Counted from the first letter of the stretch, positions 22,131 through 33,176 are shown. The stretch is DNA of 64,000 nucleotides from Patagioenas fasciata (GCF_037038585.1 NC_092559.1:25282488-25346487); one strand, 5' to 3'. Program-made: numbers and translations. Notes: a model not told the origin generated them from the sequence alone.

Positions 22131-22276
22131 TGTCACGGAGGCACCCCAAGATTAGTTTAAGGGACAACAGGGTCCAAAACACTTTTATTAAACTGGTCAG
22201 AAACAGGGTTTTAGCACTCCAAAAGCTGACAGGCAAATTCACTAAAAGAGAAACTTGTTTTTAACAAAACCAGGAC
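22131..22276 (-). repeat. Short chimeric 3' LTR of copy B
   Basis: The left 95 bases (TGTCACGGAGG..., minus-strand ...GTGACA end) match the U5-R end of the LTR at 25980-26974. From about 22227 to the ..AGGACA edge at 22276 the sequence instead matches the U3 edge of copy C LTRs (37422-37473, 43680-43729). The LTR is only 146 bp, against 640-1000 bp for its relatives, so a large internal deletion or recombination is implied. Confidence 0.65.
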
Positions 22277-22705
22277 ATTCCACCCCTTATACCATGCCAT
22301 TCACGACATACTTAGACCTTTTCAATACAATATAATTAATCACTACTACTATATATACACACACATGTACATATATACACAGAAGTAATCCATCATTCTC
22401 TTAGTCTGTGGACCATCCTCTGAAAAGTTCATTAAGTTTATTTATCACAACAGTCTCCCAGGGCAGGAAAAATGGTACATCTAGTGCATCTCATGACCAC
22501 TGCTTGTGGGTCAAAGACATCAACTTTGAAAAACTTGTCAGGCGCCACTCGAAGAAACTAGCTCTGGTGTCATCACCACTGTCTTGATCTGAAAGACACT
22601 TATTAAACACTGTTAGTAGGGCAATTCACATCATGCAGTCCAGTATTGAATATTTTCACCTAAAATCAAATCCCCTTGAGGAACTTCTCCATCCTTAAGC
22701 ATCAC

Positions 22706-23331
22706 TCACCAGATGCTGCCAGGTCCCTGGGCAAAAACAGTCCCACAAATGGGCTTGCCTTTGTCTGAGGCAGGAGTAAACCAGACTGCCTTTCCTAACA
22801 TATTTTTAATGTGTACTACAGGGTCTTTATCTCCTTCTACAGTACATAGAATTTCTGATTGAGCAGGTCCAGCTCGATTAGTTGATCCTCTAGTGTTGAC
22901 CAACCAAGTAACTTTTGCTAAATGTGAATCCCAGTTTTTAAAGGTTCTACCACCCAATGCCTTGGTGTAGTTTTTAACAGACCATTGTGCCTTTCAATTT
23001 TCCCAGAGGCTGGTGCATGATATGGACTATGACATACCCATTCAATACCATGTTCTTTGGCCCGATTGTCTATAATACTTTTTTTAAAATGAGTGCCACT
23101 GTCTGATTCAATTCTTTCTGGTGTACCATGTCGCCAAAGGACTTGCTTTTCAAGGCCCAAGATAGTATTTTGGGCTATAGCATGAGGTACGGCATACATT
23201 TCCAACCATCCAGTGGTTGCTTCCACCATTGTAAGTACATAGCGCTTACCTTGACGTGTTTGTGGAAGTACAATATAATCAATCTGCCAAGCCTCTCCAT
23301 ACTTATACTTTAACCATCGCCCCCATACCAT
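22706..23331 (-). pseudogene. pol: ERVL copy B integrase core and C-terminus
   Basis: Frames 22918-23331 and 22706-22957 encode WQIDYI, MVEATTGWLEMYAVPHA, an ESDSGTHF segment (second Asp) and YHAPASGKIERHNGLLK (catalytic Glu retained). A frameshift near 22950 breaks the tail (TTPRHWV). Unlike copy A, the DDE residues that can be read are present. Confidence 0.8.
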
Positions 23332-23338
23332 ACAGGCT

Positions 23339-24463
23339 TTAACCGTTTAGCTCGTTTGATTTCGGTGCAATAGTGTCCATAGTTAAGTCCATCCCACGAT
23401 CGCGAGACCATTTATATATTGCATCTCTGCCTTGATGCCCTGAAGTATCATGGGCCCACTGAAATAGGAAAAGTTCACCTTTATGTTGCCAGTCCAAGTC
23501 CACCTCAGCTATTTTAATCTTGGCAGCTTGATCCACTTGTTGGTTGTTGCGATGTTCCTCGGTGGCTCGACTTTTAGGCACATGAGCATCTACATGATGA
23601 ACTTTTACAGACAGGCTCTCTAACCGGGCAGCAATGTCTTGCCACAGTGTGGAAGCCCAAATGGGTTTGCCTCTGCACTGCTAGCCACTTTTCTTCCATT
23701 GCTGCAGCCACCTCCACAAGGCATTTACTACCACCCACGAGTCAGTATAGAGAGAAAGTATTGGCCACTTCTCTAGTTCAGCCATGTCCAAAGCCAGCTG
23801 GATGGCTTTCACTTCTGCAAACTGACTGGATTCACCTTGTCCTTCAGGGGCTTCTGTAACTCGTCGTGTGGGACTCCACACAGCAGCTTTCCACCTTTTA
23901 TGTTTTCCTACAAGACAACAGGACCCATCTATGAACAGTGCATACTGCTTATGAGTTTCTGAAAAGTATTATACGGTGGTGTTGGAACGATAAAGGACTC
24001 AGCACTCCGATTCAATGTGAATCACGCAAAAGCCATTTATTACAGAAGCATGTCTCCTTATATACGCAACTGTTCTCTAATCACGAATCCACGCTCCAAG
24101 CATGGATTCGCTAAATGAGTATCATGGGCAGTCCACACGCTGGAGCCCCACCGATGATAGGTCCGATGACTCACGCCATGCTGAGGCCCTGTTAATGAAG
24201 AAACGCCCCTCTCTCTTTCTCACAGCAGATTCTGTTCTCAGCTTCTCGAAGTGGCCTTGAGATTCCTTTGGGCCTGACTAATTCAACAACATATCTCCTT
24301 CTAACGAAACCCCTTCACACGGTGGTGCTTCTTCAGCACGTGTTACTTCCTCTTCATCTGGCGACATCCCAAAGTCTTTACTTTTCGACCAATCTGTAAT
24401 CACTTATAAGATCCCTGGGCGATTGAGACTTCCAAATAGAGTTTGTTGCATGATCAATGCAAT
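23339..24463 (-). pseudogene. pol: ERVL copy B RNase H and integrase zinc-binding part
   Basis: The RNase H motifs SSQFAEVKAIQLAL (Glu) and LYTDSWVVV (Asp) are readable at 23681-23881, and HHVDAHVPK (last Asp) lies near 23590. The integrase HHCC region keeps the two His (HDTSGHQGRD), but the segment with its CxxC pair, present in copy C as CETC, is deleted near 23345. The N-terminal RNase H part is interrupted by a solo LTR at 23980-24319. Confidence 0.75.
23980..24319 (-). mobile_element. Solo LTR, 340 bp, 6-bp target duplication
   Basis: It starts TGTTGG and ends TTCACA on the plus strand, with direct repeats cggtgg at 23974-23979 and 24320-24325. Copy C at 39230-39245 shows the uninterrupted site (a single ggtggtgcttc). 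A minus-strand AATAAA (complement near 24032-24037) and a TATATAAGGAG box are present. Sequence and end match the LTR at 57797-58119. Six base pairs is the duplication size of alpha/beta-type viruses. Confidence 0.92.
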
Positions 24464-25546
24464 TCACTTACTCCACGCAGCATCGGTTGCATGATGCATA
24501 GAGGGAACTGTCCCTTTGAAAATCCAGCTCAGCAACAGTAGTCGAGGTGCTAGGAGGAGCTGTGCTTCAGTACCGATCACTTCTGAAGCAGCTTGACCTC
24601 CTTCATATGCTGCTAGTATCTCTTTTTCCATTGGAGTATACTTGGCCCCAGATCCTTTGTATCCTCGACTCCAAAAACCTAAGGGTCGGCCACGGGTTTC
24701 TCCTGGTGCTTTCTGCCAGAGGGTCCAGATAGGACCATTATCTCCGGCTGCAGTGTAGAGCCCATTTTTAACAGCTAGTCCAGTCCGAACTGATCCGAGG
24801 GCCACCACATGAGTTATCTCACGCTTAATTTGTTCAAAGGCTTGTCGTTGTTCTGGGCCCCACTCAAACTGTTTCTTTTTACGAGTCACTCGATAGAGAG
24901 GGCTCACAATGTGGCTGTAGTCAGGAATATGCATTCTCCAAAAACCTACAACGCCCAAGAAAGTCTGTGTCTCCTTTTTATTAGTAGGTGGAGACATTGC
25001 TGCAATTTTGTTGATCACATCCATTGGGATCTGACGACGGCCATCTTGCCATTTTATTCCTAAAAACTGGATCTCTCGTGCAGGTCCCTTGACCCTGCTT
25101 CATTTTATGGCAAAACCAGCATCCAAAAGAATCTGAATTATTCTCTCACCTTTCTCGAAAACTTCTTTCGCTGTGTCGCCCCATATGATGATGTCATCAA
25201 TATATTGCAAGTGTTCTGGAGCTTTACGTTGTTCCAGCGTGTTCTGGATCAGTCCACAGCAGGTGGTAGGACTGTATTTCCACCCCTGGGGTAAGCGATT
25301 CCACGTGTACTGGATGCCCCTCCAGGTGAAAGCAAACTGTGGCTTGCACTCTGCTGCTAAAGGAATAGAGAAAAATGCATTAGCAATGTCAATTGTAGCA
25401 TACCACTTGGCTGCCTTTGACTCCAGTTCAAATTGCACTTCTAGTATGTCAGGCATGGAAGCACTCAATGGTGGCATAACTTCATTCAGGCCATGATAGT
25501 CTACAGTTAGTCTCCACTCGTCACTAGACTGGCCAGATTGGGCCAT
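24464..25546 (-). pseudogene. pol: ERVL copy B reverse transcriptase and connection
   Basis: Frame 25100-25546 has the ANAFFSIPLAAE motif and LQYIDDIIIWG (YIDD). Frame 24464-25024 (186 codons) encodes the connection with PTNKKETQTFLGVVGFWRM, characteristic of ERVL-type RT, and runs into RNase H. A stop and frameshift separate them near 25040-25100. The copy is otherwise close to copies C and E. Confidence 0.85.
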
Positions 25547-25979
25547 TAAAAGGTGAGCGAGTCTTACTGATCACACCCTGGCTTTCCAGTTGACGGATCA
25601 ACCTCTGGATAGGAATCAAAGAATCTCGATTGGTGCGATATTGCCTGCGATGCACCGTCGTGGTAGCAATTGGCACCTGCTGATCATCAACCATCAGCAG
25701 TCCTACAACAGAAGGGTCATCTGAAAGACCAGGCAAATCAGACAGCTGTTCAATTTTCTCAGTGTCCACAGCTGCTATACCAAATGCCCACCTATACCCT
25801 TTTGGGTCCTTAAAATACCCTCTCCTGAGGTAGTCTATGCCAAGGATGCACGGAGCATCTGGACCAGTCATAAGGGGATGCTTTTGCCAGTTTTTTCCAG
25901 TTAGGCTCATTTCAGCCTCTACAACAGTCAGTTCCTGGGATCCCCCAGTCACTCCAACAATATTAATGGATTGCGTTCC
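25524..25979 (-). pseudogene. pro: ERVL copy B protease, split by an LTR
   Basis: It encodes the protease C-terminal part (CILGIDYLRRGYFKDPKG) and runs into the start of RT. The N-terminal part, with VDTGAQCTIIP, lies on the other side of the nested LTR at 26980-27120. The two halves are separated by 995 bp plus the 5-bp duplication. Confidence 0.8.
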
Positions 25980-26974
25980 TGTGGCAGAATGCAAACTCCC
26001 CTCTCTCCCCCTCCCTCCTTTGATATGGAAGGAGTAGACACATCTCCCTCTCTCTCTGCTGTTTGAGGCTAACAGCTTCTTTTGTTTGGCCCCAGAGCAC
26101 CCTGGCCAGGGCCGTTAGGAGAAGGGAGTGCTGAGGTGCCAGAGAGCCGCTAGGCGCCTGCGACCAGTGTGGGGGATGTTTGGAGGCTTCAGGGGCACTC
26201 CACAGACAGGGTGGGGGTGCAGAGAAGCTTCTGTAATGCCCACAGTCAGATCTGATCAGGTTATAAAAAACGGGACTCTCGTCGAGATGTGTGGTCTTGC
26301 GCACGATCTCTTGGAGTTACGAGCTTAGCCACTGCCGCTAGGAGCCACGGCCCCCCCTCCCCGGGACAGAGACTCTGCTGACCTTGCCACCAAGTGTGTA
26401 AGTAAAATTAACCCTCACAGGATTGCGAGTGTATCTACTTTCTGCGCACATTTGCACGTGTATTTATACTTTCTGTGCACATTTGCACACGTACTTTCCA
26501 TGCTCAATACGAGCACGTGTATAAATTAATGCTCGCATAATCGCGAGTGTATTTTCCTCCCGTGCTTCCACATAAGCACGTGTAATATTCCGTGCACATT
26601 TGCACGTGCATTTCTCCTCACAGGATTGCGAGTGTACTATAAATTTACCCTTGCCGAATCGCGAGTGTACACTTCCCATACTCCATACGAGTATGTGTAT
26701 CCCTTTAAAATAATCCCACACCATGTTCAGGCAAATGTGTAGTCTTCCTGGACTCAGGAGTGGCTCCGGCATTGTTTTTGGTGAAGCCATGTGTATGGAC
26801 ACTGTGGACCTCCTGTTGTATTAGTTGCTGCCCCTTAATAATTTTCCTCAACTAATATCTGAACCTGTATTTAAGTCACCTTTGGAGTGCTAAAACCCTG
26901 TTTCTCACCAGTTTAATAAAAGCTGTTTTGGACCCTCTTGTCCCTTAAACTAACCTCGGGGTGCCTCCGTGACA
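25980..26974 (+). mobile_element. Solo ERVL-type LTR, 995 bp, TSD gttcc, with hairpin array
   Basis: It starts TGTGGCAG and ends CCGTGACA, flanked by gttcc (25975-25979 and 26975-26979). Copies C and E show the empty site. TATAAAA lies at 26262-26268 and AATAAA at 26915-26920, so if transcription starts just after the TATA box the R region is about 620 nt, unusually long. The hairpin array (26414-26694) lies inside this R region. The family is shared with 13742-14577 and 56211-56690. Confidence 0.9.
26414..26694 (+). repeat. Array of nine short palindromic units
   Basis: Stem-loop units lie at 26414-26429, 26444-26457, 26475-26488, 26501-26515, 26532-26547, 26562-26579, 26592-26605, 26617-26632 and 26650-26665, and a longer one closes the array at 26678-26694, so at least nine. 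Stems are 4-6 bp with 5-6 nt loops. Most are followed by GTGTA. Stem sequences differ between units while pairing is kept (TGCTC/GAGCA, ATACTC/GAGTAT, GTGCTT/AAGCAC, CTCGC/GCGAG). No protein is encoded. Function unknown. Confidence 0.7.
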
Positions 26975-26979
26975 GTTCC

Positions 26980-27120
26980 TTTATAATTAGAAGGAATGAT
27001 TGTGCACTGAGCACCAGTGTCCACTAAAGCTTTGTACTCCTGGGGGTGTGTTGTACCAGGCCATCGTATTTGTACAGTCCAATAAACTCTGTTATCCCTT
27101 TCCTTCACCTGGTTGGAGGC
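26980..27120 (-). pseudogene. pro: ERVL copy B protease N-terminal part
   Basis: The frame includes VYWTVQIRWPG and VDTGAQCTIIPSNYKG, the active-site end of the protease, up to the nested LTR. It is truncated just upstream at 27127 by an unrelated LTR. Confidence 0.75.
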
Positions 27121-27127
27121 AGGGCAC

Positions 27128-27782
27128 TGCAAGGGCGAAAAATCATGGACTCCACACAATCCAATACGAATTCAAGTGAAGCCCTTTATTACAGAAACAA
27201 ACCTCCTTATATATGCAGTTATTTCCTGATCACATGTCCATGCTCCAAGCATGCATTAGCTAATTGGATATTGTCTATGTTCATGAGCTGTCCACACGCC
27301 CGAGTCTCACTGCTAATAGGTCTGTTGATTTACATCTTGTTGAGGCTCTGTTATTGTAGAACTGCCTCACTCCCACAACAGGTCCTGTTTTCAGCTTTCC
27401 TTGAAATTCCTTTAGACCTGGCTAGTTCAGTAACAAATCTCCATCTAATAGAAATCTATACACACATTAACTTCAAGAAAATCCCTCAAACCTCCCCCTT
27501 TTTGTTTTTGAACCAACCAGGCCTTGTTTACAATGCACTGAATCATCTTTGAAATACACTGCAGCATAGAATAGATGATTAACAACAATGATTACAGTTA
27601 CATATAACGTAGCTAAGCCTTATATAATAAGATCAAACAACTACCCACCTATTTCCAAGCTTTTAAACCATTTGTCAAACCCTACTTCTACTATGACAAT
27701 CTTATTAATGTGCTGTTTTAGTTTGTCTAAAATACTATGAACAGATTCAGAAGGATCAGACAAGTTAATACAACACATTCCC
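27128..27782 (-). mobile_element. env: 3' end of a two-gag ERV: LTR and Env TM tail
   Basis: The LTR (about 27135-27495) and the adjacent polypurine-like run and Env tail (27500-27782) match 3498-4105. The stretch stops at 27782, where a CR1 begins. The LTR-internal junction lacks about nine bases present in copy 1. Env is not translatable. Confidence 0.75.
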
Positions 27783-27788
27783 CAAAAG

Positions 27789-28600
27789 GTGATGAACCCC
27801 TTGCCCTGTCGGGCAAAGGGAGAAGACCTGAGACAGTCCCTGCCCTGTCACTGTCAGGCAGAGGTAGGGGACAGAAAAGATGATGAGGGTTGGAAGCTAG
27901 TTCCAGTTAGGGGCTGTGGGCAACCCCCCTCCCTACCTGCTTTGCTTCCCCAGGTGCCCCTCTGTAATAGGTTTGAGGCCCTGGATCTTGAAGAGGAGAT
28001 ATGTGAGGATGTGGTGCAAGGCTCATTTGAGGTCACATCGAAAGAGACAGTTGACCCCACACCTCAAGACCGCCTCAGATAAGAAAGAAAGAAGGGTAAC
28101 TGTAGTAGGCAATGCCCTTCTGAGAGGGACAGAGGGCCCAATCTGCAGAGTTGACCCTCATCGTAGGGAAGTTTGTATTCTACCTGGAGCCTGGATCAGG
28201 GACATCACCAGGATGCTCCCCAACCTGGTGCACCCGACAGACTACTACCCACTGCTGATCTTCCAGACAGATGGGGAGGAAGCTGCATTCTGCAGTCTGA
28301 CGGGAATGAAAAAAAGATTTCAAGGCCTTGGGACAGATGGTAAAAGAATTTGGGGCTCGAGTGATTTTCTCTGCCCTCCTTCCAGTTTTGGGTGATGATG
28401 TGGTCGGGAATAGAAAAATCCAGTCTCTAAACAATTGGCTACAGGACTGGTGCTACAGGCAGGGCTTTGGGTACTTTGATAACAGCTGGTTTCACAAGAC
28501 ACCAGTCCAGACAGCAATACACGGGAAAGGTTTATCTCGCAGGGGCAAAAGGATGCTGGGACAGGAATTAGCAGGGCTCATTTGGGGAGCTTTAAACTAG
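27789..28600 (+). pseudogene. CR1 ORF1 with SGNH-type esterase domain, frameshifted
   Basis: Frames 27789-28082, 27916-28395 and 28328-28600 together cover the ORF1 esterase: RRVTVVGNALLRGTEGPICR (block I region), a PGAWIRDI segment and the C-terminal [10 protein letters not shown]...[13 protein letters not shown] block. CR1 ORF1 proteins bind RNA/DNA and carry this hydrolase fold. Two frame changes break it. Confidence 0.8.
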
Positions 28601-31128
28601 ATTTGAAGGGGGATGGGGTGGTAGCTGGGCTTGCATGCGTAGGGCATCACTCTAGAGTTCATGAGGGCTGGGAGGCCCCCCATACCCCTGAGGTGAAATC
28701 GGTGTGCTCAACTCACTCTCTGAAATGCCTGTACACCAATGCGGGCAGCATGGGGAATAAGCAGGAGGAGTTAGAAACCTGTGTTAGGGCAGGAGATTAT
28801 GATCTGGTGACAATTACAGAGACATGGTGGGACAGCACACATGACTGGAATGTGGTCATGGATGGCTATGTCCTTTTCAGGAAAGACAGACCAGCCAGGC
28901 GTGGTGGTGGAGTTGCTCTTTATGTGAGAGAGCAACTACAATTTATTAAGTATTGTCCAGGCATGGATGAGGAGCAAGTTGAGAGTCTGTGGGGGAAAGT
29001 TAAGGGGCAGGCTGGCAAGGGTGACGCTATTGTGGGCATCTACTACAGACCACCAGATCAGGGTGAGGAAGTTGATGAGGCCTTCTACAGACAGCTGAGA
29101 GCAGCCTCGCAATCACAGGCCCTGGTTGTGGTGGGGGATTTTAACTTCCCTGATGTTTGCTGGAAGGACTACTCAGCTGGCCAGCCACAGTCTAGGAGGT
29201 TCCTCCAGTGCCTTGATGATAACTTTCTGATGCAAAGGGTGGAGGAGCCAACAAGAAGAGGTGCATTGCTGGACCTTATCATCACTAACAAGGAGGGTCT
29301 GGTTGAAGCGGTAAAGGTTGAGGGCTGCCTTGGTTGCAGCGACCATGAGATGGTGGAATTCAGGATCTCATGTGACAGGAGCAGGATAGCAAGCAGAACT
29401 GCAACCTTGGATTTCAGAAAGGTAAACTTTGGCCTTTTCAGGCAATCGCTAAGGGAAATCCCATGGGCAAGGCTGCTTGAAAGTAAAGGGGACCAAGACA
29501 GTTGGTTAGCGTTCAGGGACTGTTTCTACCGGGCACAAGATCAGAGCATCCCGACACATACGAAGTCAAGGAAGGGAGCCAGTAGACCTGCGTGGTTAAA
29601 CAGGGAGCTGCTGGGTAAGCTCAAGTGGAAGAGAAGAGTTTACAGATCGTGGAAGGAGGGGCTGGCCACTTGGGGAGAATATAAGGCTGTTGTCAGAGGG
29701 TGTAGGGAGGTAACTAGGAAAGCTAAGGCCTCCTTAGAATTCCACCTGGTGAGAGGGGTCAAGGACAACAGGAAGAGTTTTTTCAAATACGTGACAGATA
29801 AAACTAACACCAGAGGCAATGTAGGCCCACTGATGAATGAGGTGGGTGCCCTGGTGACAGAAGACACAGAGAAGGCAGAATTACTGAATGCCTTCTTTCT
29901 CTCTGTCTACTCTACTGGAGGCTGTCCTGGGGAGCCCTGTACCCCTGAGACCCCAGGTGAAGCCAGGTCAGTGGAGGAGTTTGCTTTAGTCGATGAGGAC
30001 TGGGTTAGGGAGCTATTAAATAGTCTGGACATCCATAAATCCATGGGTCCAGATGGGATGCATCTGCGGGTACTGAGGGAGCTGGCTGAAGTCATTGCTG
30101 GACCGCTCTCCATCATCTTTGCCAAGTCTTGGGAAACGGGAGAGGTGCCCGAGGATTGGAGGAAAGCAAATGTCACTCCAGTCTTCAAAAAGGGCAAGAA
30201 GGAGGACCCGGGTAATTATAGACCGGTCAGCCTCACCTCTGTCCCTGGGAAAGTAATGGAACAGCTTGTCCTTGATGTCATCTCAAGGCATATCAGGGAT
30301 AAGAGGGTCATTAGGGGCAGTCAGCATGGCTTTACCAAGGGTAAGTCATGCTTGACCAACCTCATAGCCTTTTATGAGAATGTAACAAGGTGGATGGATG
30401 ATGGCAGGGCGGTGGATGTGGTCTACCTTGACTTCAGTAAAGCCTTTGACACAGTCTCCCATAGCATCCTCACAGCTAAATTGAGGAGGTGTGGTCTGGA
30501 CAATAGAGTAGTGAGGTGGGTTGCAAACTGGCTTAAGGAGAGAAGCCAGAGAGTGGTGGTCAATGGTGCGGAGTCTAGTTGGAGGCCAGTATCTAGTGGA
30601 GTGCCTCAGGGGTCAGTACTGGGGCCAATATTATTCAATATATTCATTAACGATTTGCACGAGGGAATTGAGTGTACTAGCAGCAAGTTTGCTGATGACA
30701 CTAAGCTGGGAGGAGTGGCTGACACGCGAGAAGGCTGTGCTGCCATCCAGTGGGACCTGGACAGGCTGGAGAGTTGGGCGGGGAATAACCTGGTGAAATT
30801 TAGCAAGGGAAAGTGTAGAGTCCTGCATCTGGGCAGGAACAACCCCAGGTTCCAGTATAGGTTGGGAAATTACATATTAGAGAGCAGTGTAGGGGAAAGG
30901 GACCTGGGCGTCCTGGTGGACAGCAGGATGACCATGAGCCAGCACTGTGCCCTTGTGGCCAGGAAGGCCAATGGCATCCTGGGGTGTATTAGAAGGGGAG
31001 TGGTTAATAGGTCCAGAGAGGTTCTCCTTCCCCTCTACTCTGCCCTGGTGAGACCCCGTCTGGAATACTGTGTCCAGTTTTGGGCCCCTCAGTTCAAGAA
31101 GGACAGGGGACTGCTGGAGAGAGTCTAG
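28582..31128 (+). CDS. CR1 ORF2: endonuclease-reverse transcriptase, 848 codons open
   Basis: Residues about 47-260 form the APE-type endonuclease: N53 in YTNAGS, E80 in TETWW, Y154/Y155 in IYYRPP, D186/N188 in GDFNFP, D231 and a terminal SDH at 253-255. The RT spans about 450-830, with FADDTKLGG (catalytic FADD at 703-706), [12 protein letters not shown] just before it and the thumb motif [10 protein letters not shown]. The frame ends with TAG at 31126-31128 where other copies have CAG. The last about 110 codons continue in a shifted frame to 31452 after a one-base deletion near 31139. EN and RT cores look intact, so loss of activity would rest on the C-terminal truncation. Confidence 0.92.
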   Translation: MGSFKLDLKGDGVVAGLACVGHHSRVHEGWEAPHTPEVKSVCSTHSLKCLYTNAGSMGNKQEELETCVRAGDYDLVTITETWWDSTHDWNVVMDGYVLFRKDRPARRGGGVALYVREQLQFIKYCPGMDEEQVESLWGKVKGQAGKGDAIVGIYYRPPDQGEEVDEAFYRQLRAASQSQALVVVGDFNFPDVCWKDYSAGQPQSRRFLQCLDDNFLMQRVEEPTRRGALLDLIITNKEGLVEAVKVEGCLGCSDHEMVEFRISCDRSRIASRTATLDFRKVNFGLFRQSLREIPWARLLESKGDQDSWLAFRDCFYRAQDQSIPTHTKSRKGASRPAWLNRELLGKLKWKRRVYRSWKEGLATWGEYKAVVRGCREVTRKAKASLEFHLVRGVKDNRKSFFKYVTDKTNTRGNVGPLMNEVGALVTEDTEKAELLNAFFLSVYSTGGCPGEPCTPETPGEARSVEEFALVDEDWVRELLNSLDIHKSMGPDGMHLRVLRELAEVIAGPLSIIFAKSWETGEVPEDWRKANVTPVFKKGKKEDPGNYRPVSLTSVPGKVMEQLVLDVISRHIRDKRVIRGSQHGFTKGKSCLTNLIAFYENVTRWMDDGRAVDVVYLDFSKAFDTVSHSILTAKLRRCGLDNRVVRWVANWLKERSQRVVVNGAESSWRPVSSGVPQGSVLGPILFNIFINDLHEGIECTSSKFADDTKLGGVADTREGCAAIQWDLDRLESWAGNNLVKFSKGKCRVLHLGRNNPRFQYRLGNYILESSVGERDLGVLVDSRMTMSQHCALVARKANGILGCIRRGVVNRSREVLLPLYSALVRPRLEYCVQFWAPQFKKDRGLLERV

Positions 31129-31572
31129 TGCAGGGCAACAAAATGATCAAGGGAGTGGAGCATCTCCCTTATGAGGAAAGGCTGAGGGAGCTGGGTCTCT
31201 TCAGCTTGGAGAAGAGGAGACTGAGGGGTGACCTTATTAATGTTTACAAATATATAAAGGGTGAGTGTCACAAGGATGGAGCCAGGCTCTTCTCTGTGAC
31301 ATCCAGCGGTAGGACAAGGGGTAAGTGGTTCAAACTGGAACACAAGAGGTTCCACTTAAATTTGAGAAGAAACTTCTTCCCAGTGAGGGTAACAGAACAC
31401 TGGAATAGGCTGCCCAGGAGGGTTGTGGAGTCTCCTACTCTGGAGGCATTCTAAACCTGCCTGGACGCCTTCCTGTGTAACCTCAAATAGGTGTTCCTGC
31501 TCCGGCAGGGGGATTGGACTAGATGATCTTTCGAGGTCCCTTCCAATCCCTAACATTCTGTGTGATTCTGTG

Positions 31573-32240
31573 TTAACTAGTTGCAAAGGACTTCTTAGAA
31601 AATTTACCGTGCTAGTTCTTGGGGTCATGGGAAAAAAAAGAAAGGCCATTTTTAAAATCCAATGGAATGCCAATTTTGGAACAAAGTTTTAACAGATGAA
31701 TTTGTGTGTTTGCCAGAAAGCCCTATACCTCTCTTGGGTCAAGATTTGTTAAGTAAACTGTAAGCTCAAATAATGTTTTCTGAGAAGAAATGTTGAAGAG
31801 AAGAAATGTTCTGACAATTCTGTTTAGTTGCATGTCCCATAAGAAGGTGCTTGGAAGGTACAGATCTGCTTGCTGCAAGCAAGAAATCTCCAAGGAAATT
31901 TTGGATGCTGTATTTCCACTAGTATTGGCAGCTGAAGTATTGATAAAACCAATACTACACTGAGACAGAACTGAAAGAGGACTTTGAGCCGTTAAGGAAA
32001 AACAATGTCCAGTAAATACAAAACCCAAAATGGGGTTAGAGACTTTGATGAACAAGTTTATGACCACCTTACAGGCTGACTGCATTTGATTACACTTGCA
32101 GATTTGTCTATTTATAGCTACAACACAGAGGCAACCTGTGGCTATTGTAGGACAATATGATGAGAAAGCAAACAGATTGATATACTTGGAATGTGGGTTT
32201 TTTTGCCCAATTGTTTCTGTAAAACTATTATTCAGCCTCT
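31573..32240 (+). pseudogene. pol: ERV protease-RT junction fragment, plus strand
   Basis: Reverse-orientation homologue of 5365-5960. SPIPLLGQDLLSKL is followed by stops. Similarity starts right at the CR1 3' end and continues to about 32170. Multiple stops make it non-coding. Confidence 0.6.
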
Positions 32241-32249
32241 AGAATTGAT

Positions 32250-33176
32250 TATTACTCTGATCCATATGCGTGTCTGTATGCGTTGTTCTCATCACCGCAT
32301 ACAATAATGCTTTAAATCAGGTGTTCCATTTCTCTTGTCAAGGAATTAAACAAGTCATTCAGCCAGGCATTATCACTAGATTGTTTCCCTTGATGCATTA
32401 GTACCGAATATGTTATATGTCATCTTCTATTCTGGCTAGTTTATCAGCTATGCTAAAGCAGCACATGCCTTCAAAATTGAAGCAGCTTTTACAACCATTA
32501 CCTACTCAGAAAAAACAGCAATAAGAAACATTAATATCAAAATCCCTTAGCATAGTATAATTCTGTAATACAGCTACCAGGGTTGACATGCTAATAAAAC
32601 ACATTTTTAAAATATCTGCAGCCATTAGTCTTCCCTTAATATAAAAGGCAGATGAGTTATTTACAGTAGAGACCAACCAAATCTAAGTATTTACATATTG
32701 GTCTTGCAGAAACATATCCAGGGCATATGCTTTTAGTACAAGATAGCAAAGCACGATGAGCCAACCTGTGGTAGGTGAAGAAAACAGGGGTGTCATCACC
32801 TTCCAGTAATACATATATGTTGTTCCAGCTTCTGCAGCTAATGTTACTCTGGGTCTGATAACCTGACATGAGGTGATTATCCACACAGTTTGGAGACATC
32901 TGGCTTGTACTTTTTCAAATTGAACTTCAATACAATATGTCTTGTTCTCAACATCAATAACACTGTTCCAATGCTGTCTCCTTGAGATAAGGTACAGGTA
33001 TTCATCGTAGATACCCCAAATAAAAGAACTCGAAAATCTGATATTAGCAAAGGATGTAAAATAAGAGGAGAAGTCAGGGTACAGAACCATACAGCATTGT
33101 CTGGAGTTATTATATGAATTTTTACATCTAGATTAATAGGCTGCAGTCCCATGAGGGGTTCAGAAGGATCCACCAT
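32250..33176 (-). pseudogene. env: Env-like fragment with a CX6CC motif
   Basis: On the minus strand a 135-codon frame (32683-33090) ends in a hydrophobic stretch (TTGWLIVLCYLVL). Farther along, after stops, comes a Cys-rich loop reading CFNFEGMCC, the CX6CC pattern of Env TM, followed by a helix-like segment. This suits the SU end and TM ectodomain of a class I-type retroviral Env. The frame is broken several times. The link between the SU-like frame and the loop is inference. Confidence 0.5.

Larger units (their letters stand above)
22131..27127 (-). mobile_element. ERVL-like provirus, copy B (minus strand)
   Basis: It carries a short chimeric 3' LTR (22131-22276), integrase, RNase H, RT and protease, and is cut off at 27127 by the LTR of another ERV, so gag and the 5' LTR are lost. 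Two solo LTRs with clean target duplications are nested inside (23980-24319, 25980-26974). Its sequence is closest to copy C over most of pol. Confidence 0.85.
27783..31572 (+). mobile_element. Nearly full-length CR1 retrotransposon
   Basis: It contains the C-terminal two thirds of ORF1, all of ORF2, and a 3' end with two ATTCTGTG-like octamers (31555-31572), the standard CR1 terminus. The 5' UTR and the start of ORF1 are missing compared with the copy at 60745-63115. It lies between ERV pieces of opposite orientation. Confidence 0.92.
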
